Assembly: GCA_038232515.1 (NCBI GenBank) | Contig: JBBSHS010000006.1 | Span: forward strand, 1 to 55,437 | DNA: 55,437 nt | Source of the DNA: JBBSHS01 sp038232515 | Lineage (GTDB): Bacteria; Actinomycetota; Acidimicrobiia; Acidimicrobiales; JAUJNH01 | Reading direction: 5' to 3' | Program-made: the position numbers and the translations under genes | Part shown: in pieces, positions 26,508 through 34,965 of the stretch | Position numbering within the stretch: the first letter of the stretch is position 1 | Layout: every line of letters starts with the position of its first letter | Notes under the pieces: model-generated | Seen by the model: only the letters and a program-made list of their open reading frames with translations | Told to the model about the DNA's origin: nothing | Databases searched by the model: none

Positions 26508-26930
26508 ATGACGTCGTTGACGCGGTTCTTAGGGAGATACGAGCATACGCTCGACAACAAGGGCCGGCTCATTCTCCCGTCGCGCTTTCGCGAGCCCTTC
26601 GACCACGGCGGCTACCTGAGCGCCGGACAGGACGGCTGCCTGGCGTTGTGGACTCCCGACGAGTTCGATCAGCAGATGGCGGCCATGGCCGCCGGGGCCA
26701 CCGAGAGCAGGGAGCAGCGCCAGCTGGCCCGGCTGTGGGCCTCGGGTACGGCCGACGTGGCCCCGGACAGCCAGGGCCGCATTGTGATCCCCGCTCACCT
26801 CCGCCAGTTCGGGCTGTTGGACGGACCGGTACTGGTGATGGGAGCCATCCGCAGGGTCGAGGTATGGAACCCGGCGGTGTGGGAGGACAAGGTGCAGAAG
26901 GTCGCCGAACGAGACCTGAGGGAGAACTGA
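26508..26930 (+). CDS. mraZ: MraZ, transcriptional regulator of the division cluster
   Basis: 140 residues with two SpoVT/AbrB-like halves, each with the DxxGR motif: YEHTLDNKGRLILPSRFREP near the start and VAPDSQGRIVIPAHLR in the middle. MraZ binds its own promoter and tunes expression of the dcw genes. Start choice is open: ATG at 26508 has AGGGG directly against it, which is too close to serve as ribosome site, while TTG at 26517 has the same AGGGG at a good distance and gives a start (TRFLGRYEHT) nearer to the usual MFxGxYEH. A GTG at 26448 would begin inside the operator. First gene of the cluster; rsmH follows after one base. Confidence 0.93.
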   Translation: MTSLTRFLGRYEHTLDNKGRLILPSRFREPFDHGGYLSAGQDGCLALWTPDEFDQQMAAMAAGATESREQRQLARLWASGTADVAPDSQGRIVIPAHLRQFGLLDGPVLVMGAIRRVEVWNPAVWEDKVQKVAERDLREN

Positions 26931-26931
26931 C

Positions 26932-28071
26932 ATGCGTGGCGCGGGGTTGGTGGACGGTCCCTTGGGCGAGTTCGTGGGACCACCCCTCTCCGCCTGGGCC
27001 CACCACGGACGACTGGGGACCTGCCCCAGTGGCGTGTGGCCGCCCAGGGGGCCGTCCATGAGCCCCGCGCCACCATCAGAGGAACCTGGCCCGTCCGGTC
27101 GTGCCCCCGGGCCCCGCCCGTTCCCCCACATTCCCGTCCTGGTTGACGAGGTGGTGGCCGCGTTGGCCCCCGCCCCGACCGGCTGGGTGGCCGACTGCAC
27201 TCTGGGCGGCGGTGGGCACGCCGCCGCCGTGCTGGAGGCCGCCCCGCACCTTTCGGTGCTCGGCATCGACCGGGACGCCGATGCCCTCGAAGCGGCCGGC
27301 GCCCGGTTGGCCAGGTACGGCACCCGTGCCCGCATTGTCCATGCCCGTTTCGACGCCCTCAGGCAGGTGTGTGCCGCGGAGGGCATCGAGAACCTCTGCG
27401 GCGCCGTGTTCGACCTCGGCGTCAGCTCGCCACAGCTTGATCGACCGGAGCGGGGGTTCAGCCACCGGGCCGATGCCCCGCTTGATATGCGGATGGACCG
27501 CAGCCAGGAGCGCACGGCGGCCGACGTCGTCAACGGCACGACTACGGCCGAGCTCGAGGCCATCCTGCGCACCGGCGGTGAAGCGCGCTTCGCCGGCCGG
27601 GTGGCACGGGCCATCGTGGCGGCCCGGCCGGTGGCCACGACGGGCCATCTGGCCGATCTCGTCCGCTCTGCCATTCCGGCTCCGGCCCGCCGCCGGGGCG
27701 GCGATCCCGCCAATCGGGCATTTCAAGCCCTCCGCATCGCCGTCAACGGCGAGCTTGACGTGCTCGGCCCCGCCTTGTCGGCGGCCATCGACCTCCTCGT
27801 GCCGGGGGGCCGTCTCGTCGTGTTGGCCTACCACTCAGGCGAGGACCGCATCGCCAAGCACGTGCTGGCCCAAGCGGCCGGCGGCGGCTGCACATGCCCG
27901 CCAGGTCTGCCATGTGCCTGCGGGTCGGTGGCCATCGTCCGCCTCGTCCGCGGCCAGGCCACCACCGCCACCGCGCAGCAGGTGACCGCCAACCGGCGGG
28001 CCGCGCCGGTGCGTCTGCGGGTGGCCGAGCGCCTGGCCACTCCCTCGCCGGAGGGGGGCGCTTGTGCCTAG
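26932..28071 (+). CDS. rsmH: 16S rRNA m4C1402 methyltransferase RsmH
   Basis: N4-methylates C1402 of 16S rRNA using S-adenosylmethionine. Recognisable sequence begins at HIPVLVDEVVAALAP; SAM-binding loop DCTLGGGGHAAAVLE, GIDRDADAL, DLGVSSPQLDRPERGFSHR, and RAFQALRIAVNGEL are all present, as is the end domain with AYHSGEDRIAKHV. As called (379 residues) it carries about 60 extra N-terminal residues of poor complexity. ATG 26932 has GGGAG upstream and continues directly from mraZ; ATG 27058 would give a more typical 337-residue enzyme and leave a structured 127-base spacer. A Cys-rich stretch (GGCTCPPGLPCACG) near residue 315 is usual in the family. Confidence 0.93.
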   Translation: MRGAGLVDGPLGEFVGPPLSAWAHHGRLGTCPSGVWPPRGPSMSPAPPSEEPGPSGRAPGPRPFPHIPVLVDEVVAALAPAPTGWVADCTLGGGGHAAAVLEAAPHLSVLGIDRDADALEAAGARLARYGTRARIVHARFDALRQVCAAEGIENLCGAVFDLGVSSPQLDRPERGFSHRADAPLDMRMDRSQERTAADVVNGTTTAELEAILRTGGEARFAGRVARAIVAARPVATTGHLADLVRSAIPAPARRRGGDPANRAFQALRIAVNGELDVLGPALSAAIDLLVPGGRLVVLAYHSGEDRIAKHVLAQAAGGGCTCPPGLPCACGSVAIVRLVRGQATTATAQQVTANRRAAPVRLRVAERLATPSPEGGACA

Positions 28072-28594
28072 CACGACCGCCGCCAGCCTGCGGGCCGCCG
28101 CCGATCGCCTGGCCGCTCTCCCTGGCCAGGGAGAGCCCGGAGAGGCCGGAGAGCCCGCAGCCCCGCTCACCGAGCAGCGGCCACTGCGCGTCGTCCCTCC
28201 CAGACAGCGCAGCCCCCGGCAGGTGCGGCGCCGCCGGCGACTGGTCACAGCCGGCTGCGGGCTGCTCCTGGCCCTGTCCCTGTTCGCCCTTGTCAGCGTG
28301 CACGTGGTCCTGTCGCAGGGCCAGTTCACGCTCCAGCGGCTCCAGACCCAGGCGAACGACCAGAACGCCGCCTATCAGAGCCTGCGACTCCAGGTGGCCG
28401 AGCTTGAGGCACCCCAGCGCATCGTGGCGGAGGCCGAGAAGCGGGGGATGGTCCAGCCGCCCTCCGTCACCTACCTGGCGCCGACCCCTGACTCCTCGGC
28501 CACCGTCACCGAGCCCGCCCCTGCGGTGCCGGTGGAACCGGGAGGGGCCACGTCATGGTCGACCGTCAAACCGCACATGGTCGGCCGTCCGTGA
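28064..28594 (+). CDS. ftsL: FtsL-like division protein
   Basis: 176 residues: basic cytoplasmic segment ending RQVRRRRRL, one membrane helix (VTAGCGLLLALSLFALVSVHVVL), then a coiled-coil segment (QFTLQRLQTQANDQNAAYQS, LRLQVAELEAPQRIVAEAEK) and a Pro/Ala tail. This is the FtsL layout, and the position between rsmH and ftsI is invariant for ftsL. It should form the FtsQLB-type scaffold for FtsW/FtsI. The GTG overlaps rsmH by 8 bases; a 22-bp perfect palindrome lies in the 5' coding part at 28115-28136. The assignment rests on topology and synteny since FtsL sequences diverge strongly. Confidence 0.85.
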   Translation: MPSTTAASLRAAADRLAALPGQGEPGEAGEPAAPLTEQRPLRVVPPRQRSPRQVRRRRRLVTAGCGLLLALSLFALVSVHVVLSQGQFTLQRLQTQANDQNAAYQSLRLQVAELEAPQRIVAEAEKRGMVQPPSVTYLAPTPDSSATVTEPAPAVPVEPGGATSWSTVKPHMVGRP

Positions 28595-30942
28595 CGGAGC
28601 GGCAGGATCGCTCCACCGGCGGGCGCCCGACCGCACGGCCGGCCATCCGACGCCGCCAACCCGGCGGCGCGTCGACACCCGTCCGCTCGGCGCCGGTACG
28701 GTCGACCCCGGGCCGGACCGCCCGGCGTCGACGCACCCTCTTCCCGCCTCCGGCTCAGCGTGCCCGCCAGCGGTCGGCCAGGCTGTCGGTCAACAAGCCC
28801 GTCCCTGCACCGGCCCGGCCGTCCCGCACGCCGACCACCCGCCGGCCGACCCGCCGCAGGCCGAACACCCGCACGCCGAACACCGGCACGCCGACCACCC
28901 GCACGCCGACCACCCGCACGCCGACCACCCGTAGGCCGACCACCCGTAGGCCGACCGCCGCTGGGCCGATTTCACGCCGACCCGCGCCGCGCACCGGTGA
29001 CACCCGCAGGCGCATGACGGTCATGCTCGTGATCTGGGCCCTCGTCGCCGCCGTGGTCGTCGGGCGGTTGGCCGAGCTCCAGTGGCTCGGGGCCAAGGCG
29101 TACGCCGACCGGGGCGAGAAGCAGCTCGTCCACGCCGTGGCCCTGCCCGCCGGCCGGGGGTCGATCTTCGACCGCGGCGGGCAGGACCTCGCCATCTCCG
29201 TGGACCAGCCCACCATCTGGGCCGACCCCGCCCTCGTCGTCGACCCCCGAGGTGAGGCGGCCCAGTTGGCCTCCGTGCTCGGCGGGGATGCCGCCGGTCT
29301 ACAGGACAGGCTCAGCCGGCCGGCCCGGTTCGTGTACCTGGGCCGCCAGGTCGGCGACGACGTCGCCGCCCGGGTGAAGGCGCTCAACCTGCCCGGCGTG
29401 GCCATCTTGAAGGAGCCCCGTCGATTCTTGCCGGCTGGCGATCTGGCCGCTCCGCTGCTGGGAAAGGTCGGCATCAACGACAACGGGCTTACGGGTCTGG
29501 AGTACCAATACGACAAGACCCTGGCTGGCAGGCCGGGGCGCCTGGTGTCCGAGCGGGACCAGTCCGGTCGGGAGCTGCCGGGCGGCGTGCAGCAGTATGA
29601 CCCTTCGGCACACGGCGACGACCTGGTCCTCACCGTCGACCGGTCCATCCAGTACGAGGCCGAGCGTGACCTGTCGGCGGGGATCCAGGCGGCTCACGCC
29701 CTCGGTGGGCTCGCACTGGTCATGGACACCAAGTCGGGCGAGCTCCTCGCCGTCGCCTGCCTTCGGGCCGCCGACCCCGCCACCGCCGGGCCGACGACCG
29801 CGGCCTGCGACAAGGACCAGGCCCTTACGAACGTGTACGAGCCTGGATCGGTGCAAAAGCTCGTGACCATCTCGGCGGCCCTCGATCAGGGTGTGGTCAA
29901 GGCCGACGACAGCCTCATCGTCCCTGACCATCTGCAGGTCGCCGACCACCTCTTCCACGACCCCGAGACACACTCCACGGGCCGGTGGTCGATCACCGAC
30001 GTGGTGGCCAACTCGTCGAACATCGGCACCATCGAGGTGGCGTCCAAGCTCGGCCGGCAACGGCTCTACCAGTACCAGCAGGCCTTCGGCTTCGGGAGGG
30101 CCACGGGGCTGGGCGACCCGGGAGAATCGGCTGGGCTCCTGCTGGACCCGGCCCACTACAGCGGCACCTCCATGGGCTCCATCCCGATCGGCCAGGGCAT
30201 CGCCGTCACCGCCGTGCAGATGTTGGCCGCCTACAACACGGTGGCCAACGGGGGCGTGTACGTCGCCCCGAAGTTGGTGAAGGCGGTGGTGGGGGCCGAC
30301 GGTGTCCCTCGTCCGACGGCGCCCTCGGCCACCCACCGCGTGGTGTCGGCCCAGACGGCCACCGACATGACGGCCATGCTCGGTGAGGTCGTAAGGGTCG
30401 GTACGGGAAAGGCGGGTGCCATTGCCGGCTACCAGGTGGCGGGCAAGACGGGCACGGCCCGCAAGACCAACCCCAACGGGCCCGGGTACCTGGACGGCGC
30501 CTACATATCGTCCTTCGCCGGTTTCGTGCCCATGCAGCAGCCCTCCCTCACGGCCATGGTCGTCCTCGACCAGCCGACCCCCATCTTCGGTGGGAAGGTG
30601 TCCGCTCCGGTGTTCGCCCAGATGGCGGCCTACTCGCTGCGCCAGCTGCGGGTCCCGCCTCCGGCGCCCGGCGAGCATCTCGCCACCGCCGCTCCGGCGG
30701 CCACCGCCGCATCCGCCAAAGGCGTCGGCGACGTGGGCGACGCCGGGTCGACGACGGTTCCGGCGTCGACGCCCGTCCCCTTTGCCCCGTCGACACCCAC
30801 CACCGCACCGGCCCGGCGGCCGACGGCCGGGTCTGCGGCCCCGGGCCCGGCAGCTTCGACGACCACCACCACGGGGGCGGGGAGGCATGGCGGCGTGGGC
30901 CCAGGCGGTACGCTGGCGGGCCGATCTCGACCCACCCCATGA
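28555..30942 (+). CDS. ftsI: FtsI/PBP3, septal transpeptidase (class B PBP)
   Basis: 795 residues, well above the usual ~580-650. Residues 1-152 are a basic, Pro/Thr/Arg-rich cytoplasmic region with 15-bp tandem repeats; the membrane helix is at about 154-173 (TVMLVIWALVAAVVVGRLAE). The pedestal domain starts at GRGSIFDRGGQDLAIS and the transpeptidase has all motifs: SxxK in EPGSVQK (Ser about 432), SSN (about 487) and KTGTA (about 631). A Pro/Thr/Ala tail of about 100 residues follows. ATG 28555 was chosen for GGGAGGGG eight bases upstream; it overlaps ftsL by 40 bases. GTG 28591 in a GTGA overlap is the alternative. Confidence 0.95.
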   Translation: MVDRQTAHGRPSVTERQDRSTGGRPTARPAIRRRQPGGASTPVRSAPVRSTPGRTARRRRTLFPPPAQRARQRSARLSVNKPVPAPARPSRTPTTRRPTRRRPNTRTPNTGTPTTRTPTTRTPTTRRPTTRRPTAAGPISRRPAPRTGDTRRRMTVMLVIWALVAAVVVGRLAELQWLGAKAYADRGEKQLVHAVALPAGRGSIFDRGGQDLAISVDQPTIWADPALVVDPRGEAAQLASVLGGDAAGLQDRLSRPARFVYLGRQVGDDVAARVKALNLPGVAILKEPRRFLPAGDLAAPLLGKVGINDNGLTGLEYQYDKTLAGRPGRLVSERDQSGRELPGGVQQYDPSAHGDDLVLTVDRSIQYEAERDLSAGIQAAHALGGLALVMDTKSGELLAVACLRAADPATAGPTTAACDKDQALTNVYEPGSVQKLVTISAALDQGVVKADDSLIVPDHLQVADHLFHDPETHSTGRWSITDVVANSSNIGTIEVASKLGRQRLYQYQQAFGFGRATGLGDPGESAGLLLDPAHYSGTSMGSIPIGQGIAVTAVQMLAAYNTVANGGVYVAPKLVKAVVGADGVPRPTAPSATHRVVSAQTATDMTAMLGEVVRVGTGKAGAIAGYQVAGKTGTARKTNPNGPGYLDGAYISSFAGFVPMQQPSLTAMVVLDQPTPIFGGKVSAPVFAQMAAYSLRQLRVPPPAPGEHLATAAPAATAASAKGVGDVGDAGSTTVPASTPVPFAPSTPTTAPARRPTAGSAAPGPAASTTTTTGAGRHGGVGPGGTLAGRSRPTP
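28825..28959. repeat. 15-bp tandem repeat in the ftsI 5' coding region
   Basis: Nine units of consensus CGCACGCCGACCACC encoding RTPTT-like pentapeptides (TRTPTTRTPTTRTPTTRRPT). The unit length is a multiple of three, so copy changes lengthen or shorten the cytoplasmic arm of FtsI without breaking the frame. Confidence 0.92.
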
Positions 30943-32360
30943 TGAGAGAAGTAAGGCCCGTGCGGCTGGACCAGCTGCTCGAGGCCGTCGACGTGATTGC
31001 TCTCCACGGCGACCGGGCCGCGGCGGTGTGCAGCATCACCCATGACTCGCGCGCTGTACGCCGGGGCTCTCTCTACTGCTGTGTCCGGGGTGCCCACTCC
31101 GACGGGCACGACTTCGCACCGGCGGCGGTTGGTGCCGGCGCCACCGCCCTGCTGGCCGAACGTCCACTGGATCTCCCCGTGGCCCAGGTAATCGTGGCCG
31201 ATGCCCGCGCTGCCATGGCCCCGGTCAGCGCCGCCGTGTTCGGGTGCCCGAGCGAGCACATGGACGTGGTCGGCGTCACCGGGACGAACGGCAAGACGAC
31301 CGTGACCCACTTGGTGGCGGCCGTCCTGGAAGCCGCCGGGTGCCCCACCGGCGTTCTCGGGACCCTCTCGGGGGAGCGTACGACGCTCGAGGCCCCCGAG
31401 CTCCAGGCCGCCCTCGCCGGCTTTGGCGACAAGGGCTACCGGACGGTGGCCATGGAGGTCTCCAGTCATGCGCTGGTCCGCCACCGGGTCGACGCCGTGC
31501 GGTTCGCGGTGTGCGCCTTCACCAACCTCACGCGGGACCACCTCGACGAGCACGGGACCATGGAGGCGTATTTCGAGGCCAAGGCCCGACTGTTCGAGCC
31601 TTCGCGGTGCCGGGCGGCCGTCGTCTGCGTTGACGACCCCTGGGGTGCCCGGTTGGCCGAGCAGGTGCACGTCCCCCTGCGCCTGTGCTCGCTGGACGAG
31701 GCCGCCGACCTCGAGGTCGGGGCTCTCCACTCGACCTTCGTGCTGAGGGGCCGGCGCGTCCGGCTCGGCCTGGGTGGTCGCCACAACGCCCGCGATGCCG
31801 TCATTGCCGCCGCCGTCGCAGAGGTCATGGGTGTCGACGCCGCCACCGTGGCCGACGGCCTGCACCGGGCCCCGGCGGTGCCCGGGCGCTTCGAGCCGGT
31901 GGACGCCGGCCAACCCTTCGTGGTGCTCGTGGACTACTGCCATACCCCCGAGGCGCTGCGAGCCGCGCTTGTCGCCTGCCGCGAAGCCATCGAGAAGGGC
32001 CACCGCGTCCTAGTGGTGTTCGGCTGTGGTGGCGATCGGGACCACGGCAAGCGCCCGGAGATGGGGGCCATCGCCACCGACCTGGCCGATGTGGCCGTGC
32101 TCACCACCGACAACCCGCGCCGCGAGGACCCGATGGCCATCATCGACCAAGTCAAGGTCGGGGCCCGCCGGACCGAGCGGTTGGTGGTCGAGCCGGACCG
32201 GGCCACCGCCATTGCCCTCGCGCTCGACCAGGCGGTCAACGGGGACGTCGTCCTCATCGCCGGCAAGGGTCATGAGACCTACCAGGAAGGGCCCCATGGG
32301 CGACGCCCGTTCGATGACCGGGTCGTGGCCCGTGCCCTACTGCGGGCGGTGTACGGGTGA
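30939..32360 (+). CDS. murE: UDP-MurNAc-tripeptide synthetase MurE (meso-DAP type)
   Basis: Adds the third stem-peptide residue to UDP-MurNAc-L-Ala-D-Glu with ATP. 473 residues: N-terminal domain with THDSRAVRRGSLYCCVRG, ATP loop VTGTNGKTTVTHL (about 113-125), and carbamoyl-lysine region MEVSSHALVRHRVDAV. The amino-acid pocket reads DNPRRED (about 391-397), the DNPR(x)E motif of enzymes that add meso-diaminopimelate. So the wall is predicted to be mDAP-type. The start ATG overlaps the ftsI stop in ATGA. murF, which normally follows, is absent. Confidence 0.96.
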   Translation: MMREVRPVRLDQLLEAVDVIALHGDRAAAVCSITHDSRAVRRGSLYCCVRGAHSDGHDFAPAAVGAGATALLAERPLDLPVAQVIVADARAAMAPVSAAVFGCPSEHMDVVGVTGTNGKTTVTHLVAAVLEAAGCPTGVLGTLSGERTTLEAPELQAALAGFGDKGYRTVAMEVSSHALVRHRVDAVRFAVCAFTNLTRDHLDEHGTMEAYFEAKARLFEPSRCRAAVVCVDDPWGARLAEQVHVPLRLCSLDEAADLEVGALHSTFVLRGRRVRLGLGGRHNARDAVIAAAVAEVMGVDAATVADGLHRAPAVPGRFEPVDAGQPFVVLVDYCHTPEALRAALVACREAIEKGHRVLVVFGCGGDRDHGKRPEMGAIATDLADVAVLTTDNPRREDPMAIIDQVKVGARRTERLVVEPDRATAIALALDQAVNGDVVLIAGKGHETYQEGPHGRRPFDDRVVARALLRAVYG

Positions 32361-33559
32361 TCTCACTCCTGGTGGCGGCGGCCACGGCCATGTCGTTCGC
32401 AGTGCTGTCCACCCCGGTGCTGATCCGCTGGCTCTCGGGCCGGGGCATCGGCCAGCGCATCCGTGAAGACGGTCCCCAAGGCCACACCTCCAAGTCGGGC
32501 ACGCCCACCATGGGCGGCGTCACCATCGTCCTCGCCGTGGTGGTCGGCTACCTCGTCAGCCACGTGCCCGGCGGCACCATCTTCACCAAGGGTGGACTGC
32601 TGGTGGTGTTCGCCATGGTGGGCGGGGCCGGGGTCGGCCTGGTCGACGACTACCTGAAGATCAGCCGCCAGCGCAGCCTCGGCCTCAACAAGCGGGCCAA
32701 GGCCGGCGCCCAACTGGTCATCGCTACCGCCTTCGCCGTCTTCGCCCTGACCCAGGCGAAGGTGTCCACCCGGTTGTCCTTCGTGCGCTACGACTCGATC
32801 GGCGTGGACCTCGGTCGGATCGGTTGGGCGGTGTTCGCCGTCGTCCTGATCACCGGTTTCTCCAACGCCACCAACCTCACCGACGGCCTCGACGGGCTGC
32901 TGGCCGGCTCGTCCACCTTCGTGTTCAGCGCCTTCGCCGTGATCGGCTTCTGGCAGTTCCGCCACGTCGGCGTCTACCGGGTGCCCCAGGCTCTCGACCT
33001 CGCCGTGCTCGCCGCCGCGCTCGTCGGGGCCTGTGCCGGTTTTCTGTGGTGGAACGCGGCCCCGGCGCGGATCTTCATGGGCGACACCGGGTCGTTGGCC
33101 ATCGGCGCCGCCCTCGCCGGCCTGGCCCTGGTCATGAACCTGCACCTGCTGCTGCCCCTGGTGGGCGGCCTATTCGTGGCCGAGACGTTGTCGGTCATCG
33201 TCCAGGTCTTCTCGTTCCAGGTCTTCCACCGCCGGGTGTTCCGCATGGCGCCTTTCCATCATCACTTCGAGCTGATGGGGTGGTCCGAGCCGACGGTGAT
33301 CGTGCGTCTGTGGATCGCCGCCGGCGTGTGCGTGGCGGTGGCTCTCGGGGCCTTCTACTCCGACTACCTCCGTCACTGCCCCGGCACCACCGATGACCCG
33401 GCCGCCTGCTACCAACGCGGTAGTCACGGCCTCCCGCCCGCGCCCGACACCACCACCACCACCACGGTGTCGATTGCCCCCGTCGCACCCACCACGACGT
33501 CGACCGCATCGGCGAGCACGTCGACGGCGACCGCCCCATCCACGAAAGGGGCACCGTGA
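32357..33559 (+). CDS. mraY: MraY, phospho-MurNAc-pentapeptide translocase
   Basis: Integral membrane enzyme that makes lipid I from UDP-MurNAc-pentapeptide and undecaprenyl phosphate. Ten helices are visible with all catalytic loops: GHTSKSGTPTMGG, GLVDDYLKI, NATNLTDGLDGL, IFMGDTGSLAIG and APFHHHFELMGWSEP. The family ends shortly after the last helix (VALGAFYSDY); here about 65 more residues follow, rich in Thr, Ser and Pro (DTTTTTTVSIAPVAPTTTS), which by topology would lie outside the cell. GTG start overlaps the murE stop in GTGA. Confidence 0.96.
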   Translation: MISLLVAAATAMSFAVLSTPVLIRWLSGRGIGQRIREDGPQGHTSKSGTPTMGGVTIVLAVVVGYLVSHVPGGTIFTKGGLLVVFAMVGGAGVGLVDDYLKISRQRSLGLNKRAKAGAQLVIATAFAVFALTQAKVSTRLSFVRYDSIGVDLGRIGWAVFAVVLITGFSNATNLTDGLDGLLAGSSTFVFSAFAVIGFWQFRHVGVYRVPQALDLAVLAAALVGACAGFLWWNAAPARIFMGDTGSLAIGAALAGLALVMNLHLLLPLVGGLFVAETLSVIVQVFSFQVFHRRVFRMAPFHHHFELMGWSEPTVIVRLWIAAGVCVAVALGAFYSDYLRHCPGTTDDPAACYQRGSHGLPPAPDTTTTTTVSIAPVAPTTTSTASASTSTATAPSTKGAP

Positions 33560-34965
33560 CGATCACGCTGCGCCGGCCGCCGTCACCATCCGGGGCCAGA
33601 CACCGTTCTGGCCCGGGCGTGGCCGTCACACCGCCGACCGGGCGGACGATACGGTCGTTCGGTGGTCGGCCCCAGACCGGGCGCGCCCCGGCCCCGGCCC
33701 CGGCCCCGAGTGGCCCTGCGGAGCGGCCCGGGGGCTCTGGCGGCCCTGCCGCAAACGCCGATCTGGCACCCACCACGACGGCCGTCGTGGGCATCCTCAC
33801 CGTGGTGGCCGTCCTCGACGTCATCGGGCTGATCATGGTGTTGTCCGCTTCCTCGGTGCTCGCCATCCGCGGGCACCGCTCGCCCTGGTACTACGTGGAG
33901 CGGCAGGCGGCATGGGCCGTGCTCGGCACGGCGGCCATGGCCGTGGGTTGGAAGCTCGACTACCGCGCCTGGCGTCGCCTGGGGCGGCCGCTGATCGTCT
34001 TCGTCGGCCTGTGCATGGTGGCTGTGCTCGTGCCCGGGGTCGGAAGCCGGGTGAGCGGGTCGAGCCGCTGGCTCGGCGCCGGCCAGATCACCTTTCAGCC
34101 CTCCGAGCTGGCCAAGCTGGCACTGGCGGTGTTCTGCGCCGACGTCCTCGCCCGCCGGGCCGACCGTATGGCCGAGTGGCGCCAGGCCCTGCTCCCGGTT
34201 GCGCTGGTCGGGGGCGGGTTGGCGGGTCTGACCCTGGTCGAGCCGGACATGGGCACGGCGTCGGTCCTGGTGCTCATCGGCCTGGCCGTCTTCTTCGTGG
34301 CCTGCCCCCCCCGCTCGCAGCTGGCCAAGGCCATCGCCGCCATCATCGGGAGCTCGTTCCTGCTGGCGTGGGCCGAGCCTTACCGCAGGGCCCGGCTGCT
34401 CGGGTTTCTCCACCCGTTCGCCGGTTCCTCGGCCAGCGGCTACAACCAGTTGGCGCAGTCGCTCATGGGCATGGGTTCGGGCGGCGCCACCGGCGTGGGC
34501 CTGGGCCAGAGCCGGGGCAAGTGGGGGTTCCTGCCCAATGCCCATACCGACTTCATCTTCTCGATCATCGGCGAGGAAGCCGGCCTCATCGGCAGCGTCC
34601 TGGTCGTCCTGCTCTTCCTGGCTCTGGCCATCCTGGGGTTGCGGGCCGCCCGAAGGTCGCCGGACCGCTTCGGTTCACTTCTCGCCGCTGGTGTCACGGC
34701 GTGGATCGTGGGCCAGGCGTTCATCAACATCGGGGCGGTCATCGGGATCCTGCCCGTCACCGGCGTTCCCCTGCCCTTCGTCTCCATGGGCGGGTCGTCC
34801 CTGGTTTTCACCATGGGGGCGGCCGGCATCCTCGCCGCCGTCGCCCGTGCCGGAGAGCAGCACGAACGGGACCGGACCGCACCGCCATCCCAGCCCGGGC
34901 GCCGGCCGGCCGGAGCGTCCAGTGGTACGCCGACCCCGCCCCGCCGGGACGTGAACGGAGCGTGA
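33556..34965 (+). CDS. ftsW: FtsW, septal peptidoglycan polymerase (SEDS)
   Basis: SEDS glycosyltransferase that polymerises lipid II at the septum with FtsI. 469 residues: a Pro/Ala-rich N-terminal arm of ~70 residues, then ten helices with GLIMVLSASSVLAIRG, SSRWLGAGQITFQPSELAKL, the lipid-side loop SGYNQLAQSLMGMGSGGATG, VGLGQSRGKWGFLPNAHTDF and FIFSIIGEEAGLIGS, then the end PLPFVSMGGSSLV. All are strongly conserved in the family. GTGA overlap with mraY and with murG. murD, usually between mraY and ftsW, is not here. Confidence 0.96.
   Translation: MTITLRRPPSPSGARHRSGPGVAVTPPTGRTIRSFGGRPQTGRAPAPAPAPSGPAERPGGSGGPAANADLAPTTTAVVGILTVVAVLDVIGLIMVLSASSVLAIRGHRSPWYYVERQAAWAVLGTAAMAVGWKLDYRAWRRLGRPLIVFVGLCMVAVLVPGVGSRVSGSSRWLGAGQITFQPSELAKLALAVFCADVLARRADRMAEWRQALLPVALVGGGLAGLTLVEPDMGTASVLVLIGLAVFFVACPPRSQLAKAIAAIIGSSFLLAWAEPYRRARLLGFLHPFAGSSASGYNQLAQSLMGMGSGGATGVGLGQSRGKWGFLPNAHTDFIFSIIGEEAGLIGSVLVVLLFLALAILGLRAARRSPDRFGSLLAAGVTAWIVGQAFINIGAVIGILPVTGVPLPFVSMGGSSLVFTMGAAGILAAVARAGEQHERDRTAPPSQPGRRPAGASSGTPTPPRRDVNGA

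Noticed and set aside
28115..28136. 22-bp perfect palindrome GCTCTCCCTGGCCAGGGAGAGC inside ftsL
   Set aside because: Noted but not listed as a regulatory site: it lies in coding sequence of a low-complexity region and no second copy or operator context was found.
32357..34965. Possible fusion hiding murF or murD within mraY or ftsW
   Set aside because: Both proteins show only their own family motifs; no ATP loop (GTNGKT/GTHGKT) occurs in either.
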